A stretch of 64,000 nt of DNA, from positions 62,001-126,000 of the forward strand of contig NZ_JAGHRB010000002.1 of the NCBI RefSeq assembly GCF_017743995.1. The letters run 5' to 3'. Under the pieces are notes generated by a model. That model saw only the letters and a list, made by a program, of their open reading frames with translations. It did no database searches and had not been told where the DNA came from. Of this stretch, positions 38,301-45,725 are shown one piece after another. Each line of letters opens with the position of its first letter. The stretch's first letter is position 1. Position numbers and translations under genes: made by a program. The DNA is from Ruegeria sp. R13_0 (lineage in GTDB: Bacteria; Pseudomonadota; Alphaproteobacteria; Rhodobacterales; Rhodobacteraceae).

Positions 38301-38438
38301 AATGGCGTCGTTGATGATTTGCTTGGGCAGCTCAAGCGAGGCATAGAGGAACGGAAACGAAAGAACCGTCAAAACCAACAGCACAAGCTGTTGTTTTTTT
38401 GAGTGTTTCCAAATGAACGAAAACAGGGTGGGTTCCAT
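35331..38438 (-). CDS. Degenerate ABC transporter-like protein with C-terminal cyclic-nucleotide-binding-like domain
   Basis: A 1,035-residue membrane protein. Residues about 15-310 form an ABC exporter-type membrane domain. The nucleotide-binding domain begins at about 345, but its Walker A region reads IQSTNAAERTALAQLL (380-395), with neither the glycines nor the Lys. An insertion of about 260 residues (450-710) splits the domain. The signature reads FQERASFSRA instead of LSGGQ-type, and Walker B is ILILDKALASHDSES, with Lys801 where the catalytic Glu should be. ATP hydrolysis is therefore unlikely. Residues about 880-1005 resemble a Crp/cNMP-binding fold (AAYLCIRGQARLDW, EPGRLIGDLSIITGERRQLD), though the phosphate-cassette Arg-Ser/Thr-Ala is not intact. 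It may be a sensor or scaffold rather than a pump. ATG 38438 chosen; upstream codons look spurious. Confidence 0.85.
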   Translation of the reverse strand: MEPTLFSFIWKHSKKQQLVLLVLTVLSFPFLYASLELPKQIINDAIGAPADTVTIWGVTVTQIQYLMILCFAFLATVIASGLMKMRINTMKGVLAERMLRRLRFTLINRSMRFPKSYFATTSQGELVSMITSEAEPMGGLMGDAIAQPVFQFGQMMTIVTFLFMQSVWFGLASIALIPLQAWLIPKLQRQINLLNKERIQEVRHLSSEIGESAAGISDLRTNGGWRYRLAQFSYRLGNLFEIRFKIYNKKFFMKFLNNLITQMTPFLFYSVGGYLAITGEVTVGALVAALGAYKDLSGPWKDLLTYYNQVQDMSLRWEIVTERFAPSNMIPEHLFEGRPEVIPHLTGDIELRNITVRDDDGKTILEDIDLKIPKGARVAIQSTNAAERTALAQLLTREVMPVQGDVLLAGHKLNELHQAVIAARIGYAYSRPYLFDGTLGDNLLMPLRPYPQHEAEAKKAPTRRQIEAVRSGNPIDSLEDEWVDPGLAGLDDIDDIRAWWFQLVEAMGIDEFMLRRTLRTQFDPKLHPGLAQELVKLRKTVDQKLQDKGLDRYVYQFDPDRFNPAVPLGSNLLFATPARDITPESLAGDQRFRNMLRSHDLAEEAMNMASTVIETLDQAFGRDGTDHPLFLRLGMSKDMYHRLLDIKDRLKTKGDDAVSEPDCALMLTVPFLLTAEQIGPDFPDEYKDKILSIRKQQSTAMHEALDGMFVPLSPDAYFPRLTVIENVLYGRVSLMAGAHAEEIEDLVAQAVNEAGLRRRAAATMFDLPSGLGGNNLPTVFQERASFSRAGIKRPDILILDKALASHDSESRLRTRLRLRELLPESIMIFMEDHFAHPEAYDLFVEVKDGRIDGVSRTPVLHQEGATADLSRKLEIISATELFSGIDARNQRLLAFSAQWYDVAAGQVIFSRGQTADAAYLCIRGQARLDWSDDDGNKRPISIVEPGRLIGDLSIITGERRQLDLVANTDCAFLRIGAEELRAVVESDASVATQLLQTVAGYLTTLATRVNTVANPADVFPDVVQETVSDEADDND

Positions 38439-38642
38439 GGCCGGGCCTTGTCGAATGAAAAACTGATGCGTGGCGTGGTTGCTGGCGACCCGCTTTTTCA
38501 AGAGGCCCGACCCTAAGCACAGACCCGGCGCAATGCAAGAACCGACGGTGGCCTTACGCGCCGAAAACCGATAGATCCAAATTCCGGGTTTGTCCCTCGC
38601 CCGGTCTTTGACTAAAGAGGTCCTACGTCAGACGAAGGGACC

Positions 38643-39404
38643 ATGGGCAGGATTCTCGAACGCTACTTTCACCGCAGGGTTTTGGACCGCTGGCGCAAGG
38701 CCGCGCAGATGGCGGCTGACGCCCCTCAGGCCGAACTGCGACGCCAGCGCGACAGTGCGCGCGCCCTGCAAACACAGCTGAGGCAGGTGATCGACACGGC
38801 AGATATGCGGCTGCGCGATCCTCAAATCGGCTCGAACCAGTTTCCCAAACCGATCGGCACGGATTGGAGCTGGCGCCCCGATCTGTGGCGCTGGCCCCTT
38901 GCCACACCTGGCCTTGCCTCACCATCGCGCAAGGCGTCCCTGGGCGATCAAGTGCAGGTGTTTCATGACTGCCCACAGGCCGAGATCGCCCTGCGTCAGA
39001 ACCGCAACCGTCTGTCCAGTGATCTGGCCCCTTTCAACATGGCCGTGGAGGTCTTTGGTTTCGAAGGCAGCTTTCTTTCGCTTTCAATCCAACTGCCAAG
39101 CGACGCCTCTCAGGGCCTGAGCCTGCAGCACCTTATCCGTCTGGACACGCATATTGACGCGGAGCAGGAGATCGACCTCTTTGCCCGGCTCAACATCCTC
39201 AGCGGTCCGAATACCGAACAGGTTCTGCGCAAGCTTGATCTGACCAACTCGTCCCCCAGCGTCGATTTCGATCTGGCCCATCTGCCATTGAATGAAAAAC
39301 GGATTGAGAAGATCTGGTTGGACCTAATCCTTGGAAACCCCGGCATGAACAGCGTCACTCTGCGCGATCTAACTTTGTGCCGCCACCATCGCGCTGATTT
39401 GTGA
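38643..39404 (+). CDS. Conserved hypothetical protein (DUF6478-like)
   Basis: A soluble 253-residue protein. The N-terminal third is Arg/Gln/Ala-rich and helical (residues about 5-60); the rest is mixed, with WSWRPDLWRWPLA and HDCPQAEIALRQNRNRL, and a C-terminal all-beta-like stretch. No membrane segment or signal peptide is evident. I recognise it only as resembling a Roseobacter-restricted DUF6478 group, with no known function. GAAGGGA precedes the ATG. It is divergent from the degenerate ABC gene and followed eleven bases later by another small hypothetical gene. Confidence 0.8.
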   Translation: MGRILERYFHRRVLDRWRKAAQMAADAPQAELRRQRDSARALQTQLRQVIDTADMRLRDPQIGSNQFPKPIGTDWSWRPDLWRWPLATPGLASPSRKASLGDQVQVFHDCPQAEIALRQNRNRLSSDLAPFNMAVEVFGFEGSFLSLSIQLPSDASQGLSLQHLIRLDTHIDAEQEIDLFARLNILSGPNTEQVLRKLDLTNSSPSVDFDLAHLPLNEKRIEKIWLDLILGNPGMNSVTLRDLTLCRHHRADL

Positions 39405-39415
39405 GGTCCTAGGGA

Positions 39416-39775
39416 ATGACTGAGCCACTATTGACCCGGACCCGGTTTGAGAACGGAATTTGGCAAGGACATCTGCGCACCCCGACCCAGCCGGATATTC
39501 AGGTGCTGTACCGGGGTGAGGACGTCGATGGCGTTTCCCTCTCGGATGTCGAGGACGGTTGGACCGTGACCATCCCTGTGCCGGTCGCGGCCCTGTCGGA
39601 CGGGGTCCATAGCTTTGTCATATCCGAGCGCTCAACGGCCCGGAAACTGGGTGATTTTACGGTGATATCGGGCGAACCCGCCGCCGATGATCTGCGCGCC
39701 GAAGTCGAGCTATTGCGCGGTGAGCTTGACATGCTTAAGCGAGCTTTTCGCAGAATTTGCCGGGAACCCAGCTGA
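39416..39775 (+). CDS. Small hypothetical protein with C-terminal coiled coil
   Basis: A 119-residue protein I do not recognise. The first 85 residues look like a small beta domain (TRFENGIWQGHLRTP, VSLSDVEDGWTVTIPVPVAA); the C terminus DDLRAEVELLRGELDMLKRA is a probable coiled coil. It begins 11 bases after the DUF6478-like gene and is probably co-transcribed and functionally linked with it. Confidence 0.75.
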   Translation: MTEPLLTRTRFENGIWQGHLRTPTQPDIQVLYRGEDVDGVSLSDVEDGWTVTIPVPVAALSDGVHSFVISERSTARKLGDFTVISGEPAADDLRAEVELLRGELDMLKRAFRRICREPS

Positions 39776-39852
39776 GGCGAGACCCGGGTTTTCCTATCTT
39801 TTTCGCCATTTACATGCATCATTGAGGCAGCCGCAACACTCCGGAAGCTGCC

Positions 39853-41379
39853 ATGGATCGCAAAAGTATCATCAAAGTCATTGCCCTAATGGTGACCGCT
39901 TTTGGCATCGGCATCGACTTTACCGGGGCCCTGATGCTGGTTCCGTCAATCGAAAGCAGCTTTGACAGCGATATCACCAGCACTCAATGGGTGTTGAACA
40001 TATACGCATTGTTCTTCGCCATGACCATGGTTGCCGGAGGGCGCTTGGGCGACATGTACGGACACCGCAAGGTGATGATCGTCGGCCTGTCGATCTTTCT
40101 ATTTGCCTCGGTGATGTGCTTCTTCGCACCCGGCCTGGATTTCCTGATCGGCGCGCGCGCGTTGCAAGGCATTGGCGCAGGATGCGTCTGGCCCTGCACC
40201 TTGGCCTTTGGGGCCACCAAAGTCTCGAAACAGGAACACCGCGCGCTTGTCATGGGGCTGATACTTGCGGGCGTGACCACGGGCAATGTATTTGGCCCAA
40301 TGATCAGCGGACTTGCCGTCAGTTTCGGCGAATGGCGATACTTCTTCCTCGCCAACGTCTTGTTCTCCTGCATCTCGATGGCGACCGCACTGATTTTGAT
40401 GGAGCGGGAGACCCAGCACAAACAGGGCGAGCATATCGACTTTGCCGGTATGGGAATCCTGTCCTTTGCTGTGCTTCTTCTCCTCTACGGGCTGGATGTG
40501 GGGGCTGATTGGGGCTGGTCGTCAATCCCGCTTTTGCTGCTTTTCTTTGTCAGCGCCGTTCTGTTCCTGCTGTTTCCGCGCGTTGAAAAGCGGGTGAAAG
40601 AGCCGCTCCTGCTGCCACAATTAATGCAGAACCGAGAGTTTCTGATCACGCTTGGCCTGAATATGTTCAACGTCTCAGCCGCCTTTGTCGCGTTGCTGTA
40701 TTTTCCGCAATACATGCAAAAGGTGCTGGGCTGGACGACTTTCCAATCAGCGCTTGGGCTGGCCCCTTTGACCATCCTGCTGGCGGTGGGCTCGGTCGTC
40801 TCTGGCACGCTTTACAATGATTTCGGGCCTAAACGCCTTCTGTTTTGGGGCTATATTCTGGCGGCTGTCGGATCGGCTAGTATCGTTATCCTGCCTAGCA
40901 GTTTGGGCTACTTCCATATCCTGCCGGGTATGGCTATGATCGGGTTGGGCGCGACCCTAACGGTCGGGCCGTCCGGAACCGCTGCGGTTTGCGCGGTCAA
41001 ACCCGAACGCGCCGGGTTGGTTGGTGGCCTCAGCTTCATGACGCATCTGGTCTATGGGGCAATCTCGGTCGCCTGTGCGACGGCCATCATGTATGCGGTG
41101 TCGCTGTCTACCCTGCGGGACAAGCTTGCCGCCGCCGGGATTGATCTGACCGATGCCGAGCAAAGGGCGATCAACGGCGGTTCCCTCAGCACGGAGTCAG
41201 CGCACGCGGTGATGGCAAAGCTGAGCGCGGATCAGGTCGAAGCGGTAAAATCCGCGCTCACAACAGCCTTTGACAGCGGCATGAGCATGGCGTTCATCTT
41301 TTCCACGATTTCGGTGTCCGTGGGCATTCTTCTGGCGCTGATGCTGGACGAAGCCAAGCTTCACAAGATCGAAAGCTGA
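39853..41379 (+). CDS. MFS transporter, DHA2 (14-helix drug:H+ antiporter) type
   Basis: Membrane protein of 508 residues with about fourteen hydrophobic helices. The family signatures are the loop GGRLGDMYGHRKVMIVGLS (G-x-L-a-D-r-x-G-r-k type), LIGARALQGIGAGCVWP and the antiporter motif C region GLILAGVTTGNVFGPMISG. EmrB/QacA relatives export drugs or metabolites. A hydrophilic stretch near residues 425-460 before the last helix is typical of the group. The transcript ends at a strong hairpin that overlaps the stop codon. Confidence 0.9.
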   Translation: MDRKSIIKVIALMVTAFGIGIDFTGALMLVPSIESSFDSDITSTQWVLNIYALFFAMTMVAGGRLGDMYGHRKVMIVGLSIFLFASVMCFFAPGLDFLIGARALQGIGAGCVWPCTLAFGATKVSKQEHRALVMGLILAGVTTGNVFGPMISGLAVSFGEWRYFFLANVLFSCISMATALILMERETQHKQGEHIDFAGMGILSFAVLLLLYGLDVGADWGWSSIPLLLLFFVSAVLFLLFPRVEKRVKEPLLLPQLMQNREFLITLGLNMFNVSAAFVALLYFPQYMQKVLGWTTFQSALGLAPLTILLAVGSVVSGTLYNDFGPKRLLFWGYILAAVGSASIVILPSSLGYFHILPGMAMIGLGATLTVGPSGTAAVCAVKPERAGLVGGLSFMTHLVYGAISVACATAIMYAVSLSTLRDKLAAAGIDLTDAEQRAINGGSLSTESAHAVMAKLSADQVEAVKSALTTAFDSGMSMAFIFSTISVSVGILLALMLDEAKLHKIES

Positions 41380-41411
41380 AAGGGCCGCGCCTGGCGCGAC
41401 CCTTTGGATTT
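41379..41411 (+). terminator. Rho-independent-type terminator after the DHA2 transporter gene
   Basis: AAAGGG and CGCGCC pair with GGCGCG and CCCTTT around a one-base loop with one internal mismatch (41379-41405), followed by GGATTTT. It lies between convergent genes ending at 41379 and 41427 and may serve both. Confidence 0.75.
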
Positions 41412-41426
41412 TACTGAGACTCGTTT

Positions 41427-42764
41427 TTACTGAGACGGGCCGTCAGGATTGAACGCCGACAGACCTTTGAGTATGTCGATGGCATAGGCCAGCTGATAAT
41501 CCTCTTCCCGCAGCTCAGCCGTGGCTTCGGCCTTGGCGCGGTCTTCTTCGATCTGGCGGATTTCATCCTCGCTGAGGCTGTCATTGTTCAGACTGCCGCG
41601 CAGATCCGCCTCGGAACGTGCTGGACGATCATCCTCTTCTTCGGTTTCCGGAGCCGGGCGCGGTTGCTCCACGATGATGTCCGGGCTGACACCCAACGCC
41701 TGGATCGAGCGGCCAGACGGCGTGTAGTACCGCGAGGTAGTCAGACGCATCGCACCGTCACCGCGCAGCGGCATCACCGTCTGCACCGAGCCTTTTCCAA
41801 AGCTCTTGGTACCAACAACAATCGCGCGTCGGTGGTCTTGCAGGGCACCGGCAACGATTTCAGAGGCCGAGGCAGAACCGCCATTGATCAACACCACAAT
41901 TGGTTTGCCTTCGGCCAAATCACCGGGGGTCGCGTTGAAACGCTCGCCGTCCTGCGGGTCACGCCCACGGGTCGAGACGATCTCACCTTCGTTCAGGAAC
42001 GCGTCCGAGACTTTGATCGCCTGTGTCAGCAGGCCGCCGGGATTGTTGCGCAAGTCCAGCACAAAGCCGTTGACCTTGTCGATCCCGCCCGCTTCCTCGA
42101 TCTGCTCTTCCATCCCGGCTTGCAGGTTCGGGAACGTTTGGTCGTTGAAGGTGGTCACCCGCATGACAACGCTAGTGCCCTCGGTCCGGGCGCGTACGGC
42201 GGTCAGTTTGATCGTGTCACGAATGATTGTGACATCGAACGGATCAGGCTCACCCTCGCGCACAACGGTGATCACGATCTCCGAGCCGACAGGGCCGCGC
42301 ATCAGCTCAACCGCCTTGTCCAGCGTCAGGCCCAGAATGCTTTCGCCATCCACATGGGTGATAAAATCTCCGGCCTCGATCCCGGCCTCATCCGCAGGCG
42401 TATCGTCGATCGGAGAGACGACTTTGACAAAGCCTTCCTCTTGCGTGACCTCGATACCAAGCCCGCCAAACTCACCGCGCGTCTGCACGCGCATCTGCTC
42501 GGCATCGTCGGGCGACAGGTAGCTGGAATGCGGATCAAGCGAGGTCAGCATGCCGTCAATCGCGGCTTCGATCAGCTCTTCTGGCTCAACCTCTTCGACA
42601 TATTGCGCGCGGATGCGTTCGAAAATGTCACCGAACAGGTCGAGTTGCTGGTAAACATCGGCCTTGCTCTCGGCCTCCTGCGCCAGCAGGGGTCCTGCGA
42701 TCTGAGTTGTTGCAATGATGCCTGCAACCGTTCCGGCCAGTCCGGCCATCACAAATTTCTTCAT
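41427..42764 (-). CDS. ctpA: S41 family carboxyl-terminal processing protease
   Basis: Periplasmic protease of 445 residues. The N terminus (MKKFVMAGLAGTVAGIIATT to about residue 29, LLAQEA) is a signal peptide. A PDZ domain spans about 95-175 (GLGIEV, VSPIDDTPADEAGIEAGDFI) and the S41 core carries the Ser in NGGSASASEIVAGAL and the Lys in VVGTKSFGKGSVQTV. CtpA-type proteases trim penicillin-binding proteins or hydrolases in related bacteria. It lies six bases after envC in the gpmI-envC-ctpA operon. The C-terminal tail is acidic and low in complexity. Confidence 0.94.
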   Translation of the reverse strand: MKKFVMAGLAGTVAGIIATTQIAGPLLAQEAESKADVYQQLDLFGDIFERIRAQYVEEVEPEELIEAAIDGMLTSLDPHSSYLSPDDAEQMRVQTRGEFGGLGIEVTQEEGFVKVVSPIDDTPADEAGIEAGDFITHVDGESILGLTLDKAVELMRGPVGSEIVITVVREGEPDPFDVTIIRDTIKLTAVRARTEGTSVVMRVTTFNDQTFPNLQAGMEEQIEEAGGIDKVNGFVLDLRNNPGGLLTQAIKVSDAFLNEGEIVSTRGRDPQDGERFNATPGDLAEGKPIVVLINGGSASASEIVAGALQDHRRAIVVGTKSFGKGSVQTVMPLRGDGAMRLTTSRYYTPSGRSIQALGVSPDIIVEQPRPAPETEEEDDRPARSEADLRGSLNNDSLSEDEIRQIEEDRAKAEATAELREEDYQLAYAIDILKGLSAFNPDGPSQ

Positions 42765-42770
42765 ACTCGT

Positions 42771-43901
42771 TTATCCATCCTTGCTGGTCCGAAACCACGA
42801 CTCGGGGTCCACGGGGCTGTTATCTTCTCTGACCTCTATATAGAGCGTTTCTGACCGGTCAGTTCCAGTGCCATCACCACGAGTTGACAAAATAGCACCG
42901 ATTTCCGGCGTTTCACCGGGCATCAAACCGACCGGAGTGCCCTCTGGTATCACTTGACCTATGTCTCCGTAGACTTCCTGCAAGCCCGAAAAGACAAACA
43001 GAAGGCCGGGCTGAGGCTCGAGAATGATCAGATTTCCCAGGTCCAGAAGCGGCCCCCGGTAGCGAATTGTAGCCGCCGTGGGCGTTGTTACCAGGGCACG
43101 CGGGCGCGCACCAAGCACGAGACCCGGCCGTGTTACGCCTGCTGCGTCTGTTTCCCCGGCCCGGTGCAATAAAACGCCCTGGACCGGCAGAGGCACGTCG
43201 CCTTTACGGCTTTGAATAGAGTCGTCGCTTTCCGCGATCTCCCCTTCCGAGATTTCCGACAGGCCTGTAGCAAACCCATCCAGAGTTTCGGTCGAAGAGA
43301 TCAGGATCGCCGTTTTGATCGGGTCTTCAACAAAGCGCTGCGGTAACCCGGTGCGGTCCGCGATGGCTTCGCTCAGACGGGTGCGTGCGGACTGCACCCC
43401 GGTCAGACCTTCTGTCAGGGTTTCCGCCGCATCCTGCTGCAACAGGCGCAGGGTCTGAACCTCTTGCAAATCCTGCGCCAACGCCTGCGCCTTGGCATTC
43501 AGGCCCGGTGTCACCTCGGACAGCATCATCCCGGCCCGCGCAGCCCCCAAGGGGCCCGAAGGGTGCAACATCAGCACCGGCGGGGTGGTTGTTTCAATGG
43601 TTTGCAAGACGCCCAGCAATTGCGCCACATCCTGTTCCCGTGCGCGCAGCTCAGCCGACAGCTGCGCCTCACGCGTGGCGGCCATGCGCAACCCGTCCCG
43701 CATGGCGGACAACCCGGCCTCGTAAGCTTGGATCGTCTCGGTCAGAGCGCGCACCCGGTCGCGCGCGCTTTCTGCCTCTGACAGCGAGATTGACGCCTGT
43801 TCCAACATCTCGGCCGCCGCCAGCGCTGCCTGAGAAGGCGTGTTCTGCGCCTCCGCCGGGCCACACAGGACCACCGCCAAGGCTGCGGCAAGAACCCTCA
43901 T
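42771..43901 (-). CDS. envC: Murein hydrolase activator EnvC-like protein (degenerate LytM/M23)
   Basis: Periplasmic protein of 376 residues with a signal peptide (MRVLAAALAVVLCGPAEA), a long coiled-coil region (about 20-215, EAESARDRVRALTETIQAYE onward) and a C-terminal M23/LytM-like domain (about 230-370, LVTTPTAATIRYRGPLLDLG). The zinc-binding histidines of active M23 peptidases are missing (GNLIILEPQPGLLFVFSG where H-G-N-G-Y is usual), as in EnvC proteins, which activate amidases rather than cut peptidoglycan. ATGA overlap with gpmI upstream; ctpA follows. Confidence 0.87.
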   Translation of the reverse strand: MRVLAAALAVVLCGPAEAQNTPSQAALAAAEMLEQASISLSEAESARDRVRALTETIQAYEAGLSAMRDGLRMAATREAQLSAELRAREQDVAQLLGVLQTIETTTPPVLMLHPSGPLGAARAGMMLSEVTPGLNAKAQALAQDLQEVQTLRLLQQDAAETLTEGLTGVQSARTRLSEAIADRTGLPQRFVEDPIKTAILISSTETLDGFATGLSEISEGEIAESDDSIQSRKGDVPLPVQGVLLHRAGETDAAGVTRPGLVLGARPRALVTTPTAATIRYRGPLLDLGNLIILEPQPGLLFVFSGLQEVYGDIGQVIPEGTPVGLMPGETPEIGAILSTRGDGTGTDRSETLYIEVREDNSPVDPESWFRTSKDG

Positions 43902-45412
43902 GAGAGCAGGCTTTCCCCAGTCATTTCAGGCGGTTTGGGCAGGTTCATCAGGGCCAGCAAGGTAGGTGCAAGGTCCGACAGACGCCCGGTGCGGAGCGTC
44001 GCCCCCTCAGGTCCGCCAACCAAAGCCACCGGCACGGGGTTCAGCGTGTGCGCGGTATGTGGGCCGCCTGTCTCCGGGTCCACCATCACTTCGCAGTTCC
44101 CGTGATCGGCGGTGACGATCATCGCCCCCCCAGCTTTTTCCAGCGCGGCAACCACGCGAGCCAGACCTTGATCCACGGCCTCGCAGGCTTTGATTGCAGC
44201 GCTCAGGTCTCCGGTATGGCCGACCATATCGGGGTTGGCATAGTTGGTGACGATCAGATCATAGCCAGCCTCGATGGCCTCAACGAACTTGTCCGTCACC
44301 TCGGCCGAGGACATCTCGGGCTGTAGATCATAGGTGGCCACTTTGGGCGATTTGGGCATGAAGCGATCTTCGCCAGTCTCGGGGACCTCCTTGCCGCCGT
44401 TCAGGAAGAAGGTGACATGGGGGTATTTCTCGGTTTCGGCCAAACGGAACTGGCGCAATCCCTGCTTGGCCACCCACTCGCCCAGAGTGTTCACGATGGC
44501 CCGTTTGGGGAACACCGTCGTCATATAGGCATTGTGGCCGTCGGAGTATTCGACCATGCCCAACAAGGCGGACAGACCCGGGCGCGGGCCGGTGTCGAAA
44601 TCGTCAAAGCCCGGTTCGGCAATCGCGCGTAGGATTTCGCGCGCACGGTCGGCGCGGAAATTCAGGCAGAAAAAACCGTCACCCTCTTTGACGCCATCAT
44701 ACCCTTCCATCACGGTCGGCACGATGAACTCATCCGTTTCGGATTGGCTGTAAGCGTAGTCAACCACTCCATGCGCCGAAGTACCGGCACGGCCCTGTCC
44801 TTTGATCATGGCGTTGTAGGCTTGGCTGACACGCTCCCACCGGTTGTCGCGGTCCATGGCGAAGTAACGCCCGCAGACGGTGACGATTCGCGCACCTTCG
44901 GGCAGACGTTCCTCAAGCTCGGCAATATAGGTGAAAGCGGATTTCGGAGCGACATCGCGCCCGTCGGTCACTGCATGCAGAGCCACCGGAACGCCGGCAT
45001 CCGTGATCGCTTTGGCCGCTGCAACGATGTGGTTCACATGCCCATGAACACCGCCATCCGAGGCCAGCCCCATCAGATGCGCCGTCCCTCCAGTGGCTTT
45101 CACCTTAGAAATGAAAGCTTGCAGCGCGGCGTTGTCAAAAAATGAGCCATCCTCAATCGCCAGATCAATCTGGCCCAGATCCATCGCCACCACACGGCCC
45201 GCACCGATATTGGTGTGCCCAACCTCGGAATTTCCCATCTGACCGCTGGGCAAGCCCACATCCGGGCCATGCGTAATCAGCGTGGCGTGCGGACCCTGCA
45301 TGATCGCATCGAATGTCGGCGTATTGGCCAAATGCGGCGCGTTGGCCTGAGTGTCTTCGGACAATCCCCAACCATCAAGAATACACAGGACTACGGGTTT
45401 GGGCGTGGCCAT
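43898..45412 (-). CDS. gpmI: 2,3-bisphosphoglycerate-independent phosphoglycerate mutase
   Basis: Glycolytic/gluconeogenic enzyme interconverting 3- and 2-phosphoglycerate with two Mn ions. The 504-residue protein has the metal Asp in LCILDGWGLS (Asp13), the phosphorylated Ser62 in QMGNSEVGHTNIGAGR, TDGRDVAPKSAF, FRADRAREI and a C-terminal TADHGNCEVM metal site. Size and motifs are standard for GpmI. First gene of the operon with envC and ctpA. Confidence 0.97.
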   Translation of the reverse strand: MATPKPVVLCILDGWGLSEDTQANAPHLANTPTFDAIMQGPHATLITHGPDVGLPSGQMGNSEVGHTNIGAGRVVAMDLGQIDLAIEDGSFFDNAALQAFISKVKATGGTAHLMGLASDGGVHGHVNHIVAAAKAITDAGVPVALHAVTDGRDVAPKSAFTYIAELEERLPEGARIVTVCGRYFAMDRDNRWERVSQAYNAMIKGQGRAGTSAHGVVDYAYSQSETDEFIVPTVMEGYDGVKEGDGFFCLNFRADRAREILRAIAEPGFDDFDTGPRPGLSALLGMVEYSDGHNAYMTTVFPKRAIVNTLGEWVAKQGLRQFRLAETEKYPHVTFFLNGGKEVPETGEDRFMPKSPKVATYDLQPEMSSAEVTDKFVEAIEAGYDLIVTNYANPDMVGHTGDLSAAIKACEAVDQGLARVVAALEKAGGAMIVTADHGNCEVMVDPETGGPHTAHTLNPVPVALVGGPEGATLRTGRLSDLAPTLLALMNLPKPPEMTGESLLS

Positions 45413-45725
45413 TTTGGTCTCCGGTAACTGCTCTTGGCGAACCTTCTATCGCCTGACTGCTTTGGGGTGAACCGCCTTTGCGCGCATCGGCGCAGATTTA
45501 AAGCGTTTTGCGTTTTATCTGAGGCAAAGTGGTCGAAATGCGCGTTCGACCGCAGGGAGAGGCAGCGTATTTCGATTCAAGTCAAACGCAAAGCGATCTA
45601 ATCGTCTCGTAAACCGACCCTGACGCCCGGATTTCCTTACCCGAAAGGAACGTGAACCTTACGTCAGACCACCTTGTGCGAACCGCGTCGTGCTGCCTAG
45701 TCTCACCCTCAGGGAGAGGGAACCT
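45413..45725. promoter_or_regulatory. Divergent intergenic region upstream of gpmI and the DUF819 gene
   Basis: A 313-base gap without a supported gene. It contains a perfect inverted repeat GGTCGAA / TTCGACC with a seven-base spacer (45531-45551), a possible operator, and a looser pair of AAACGCAAA-type inverted copies (about 45505-45515 and 45584-45592). Both promoters must lie here, but I cannot place them with confidence. Confidence 0.4.

Noticed and set aside
35331-38438. Frameshifted or sequencing-damaged ABC gene
   Set aside because: The frame is open over 1,035 codons with coherent domains on both sides of the insertion, so loss of motifs is by substitution, not frame damage.
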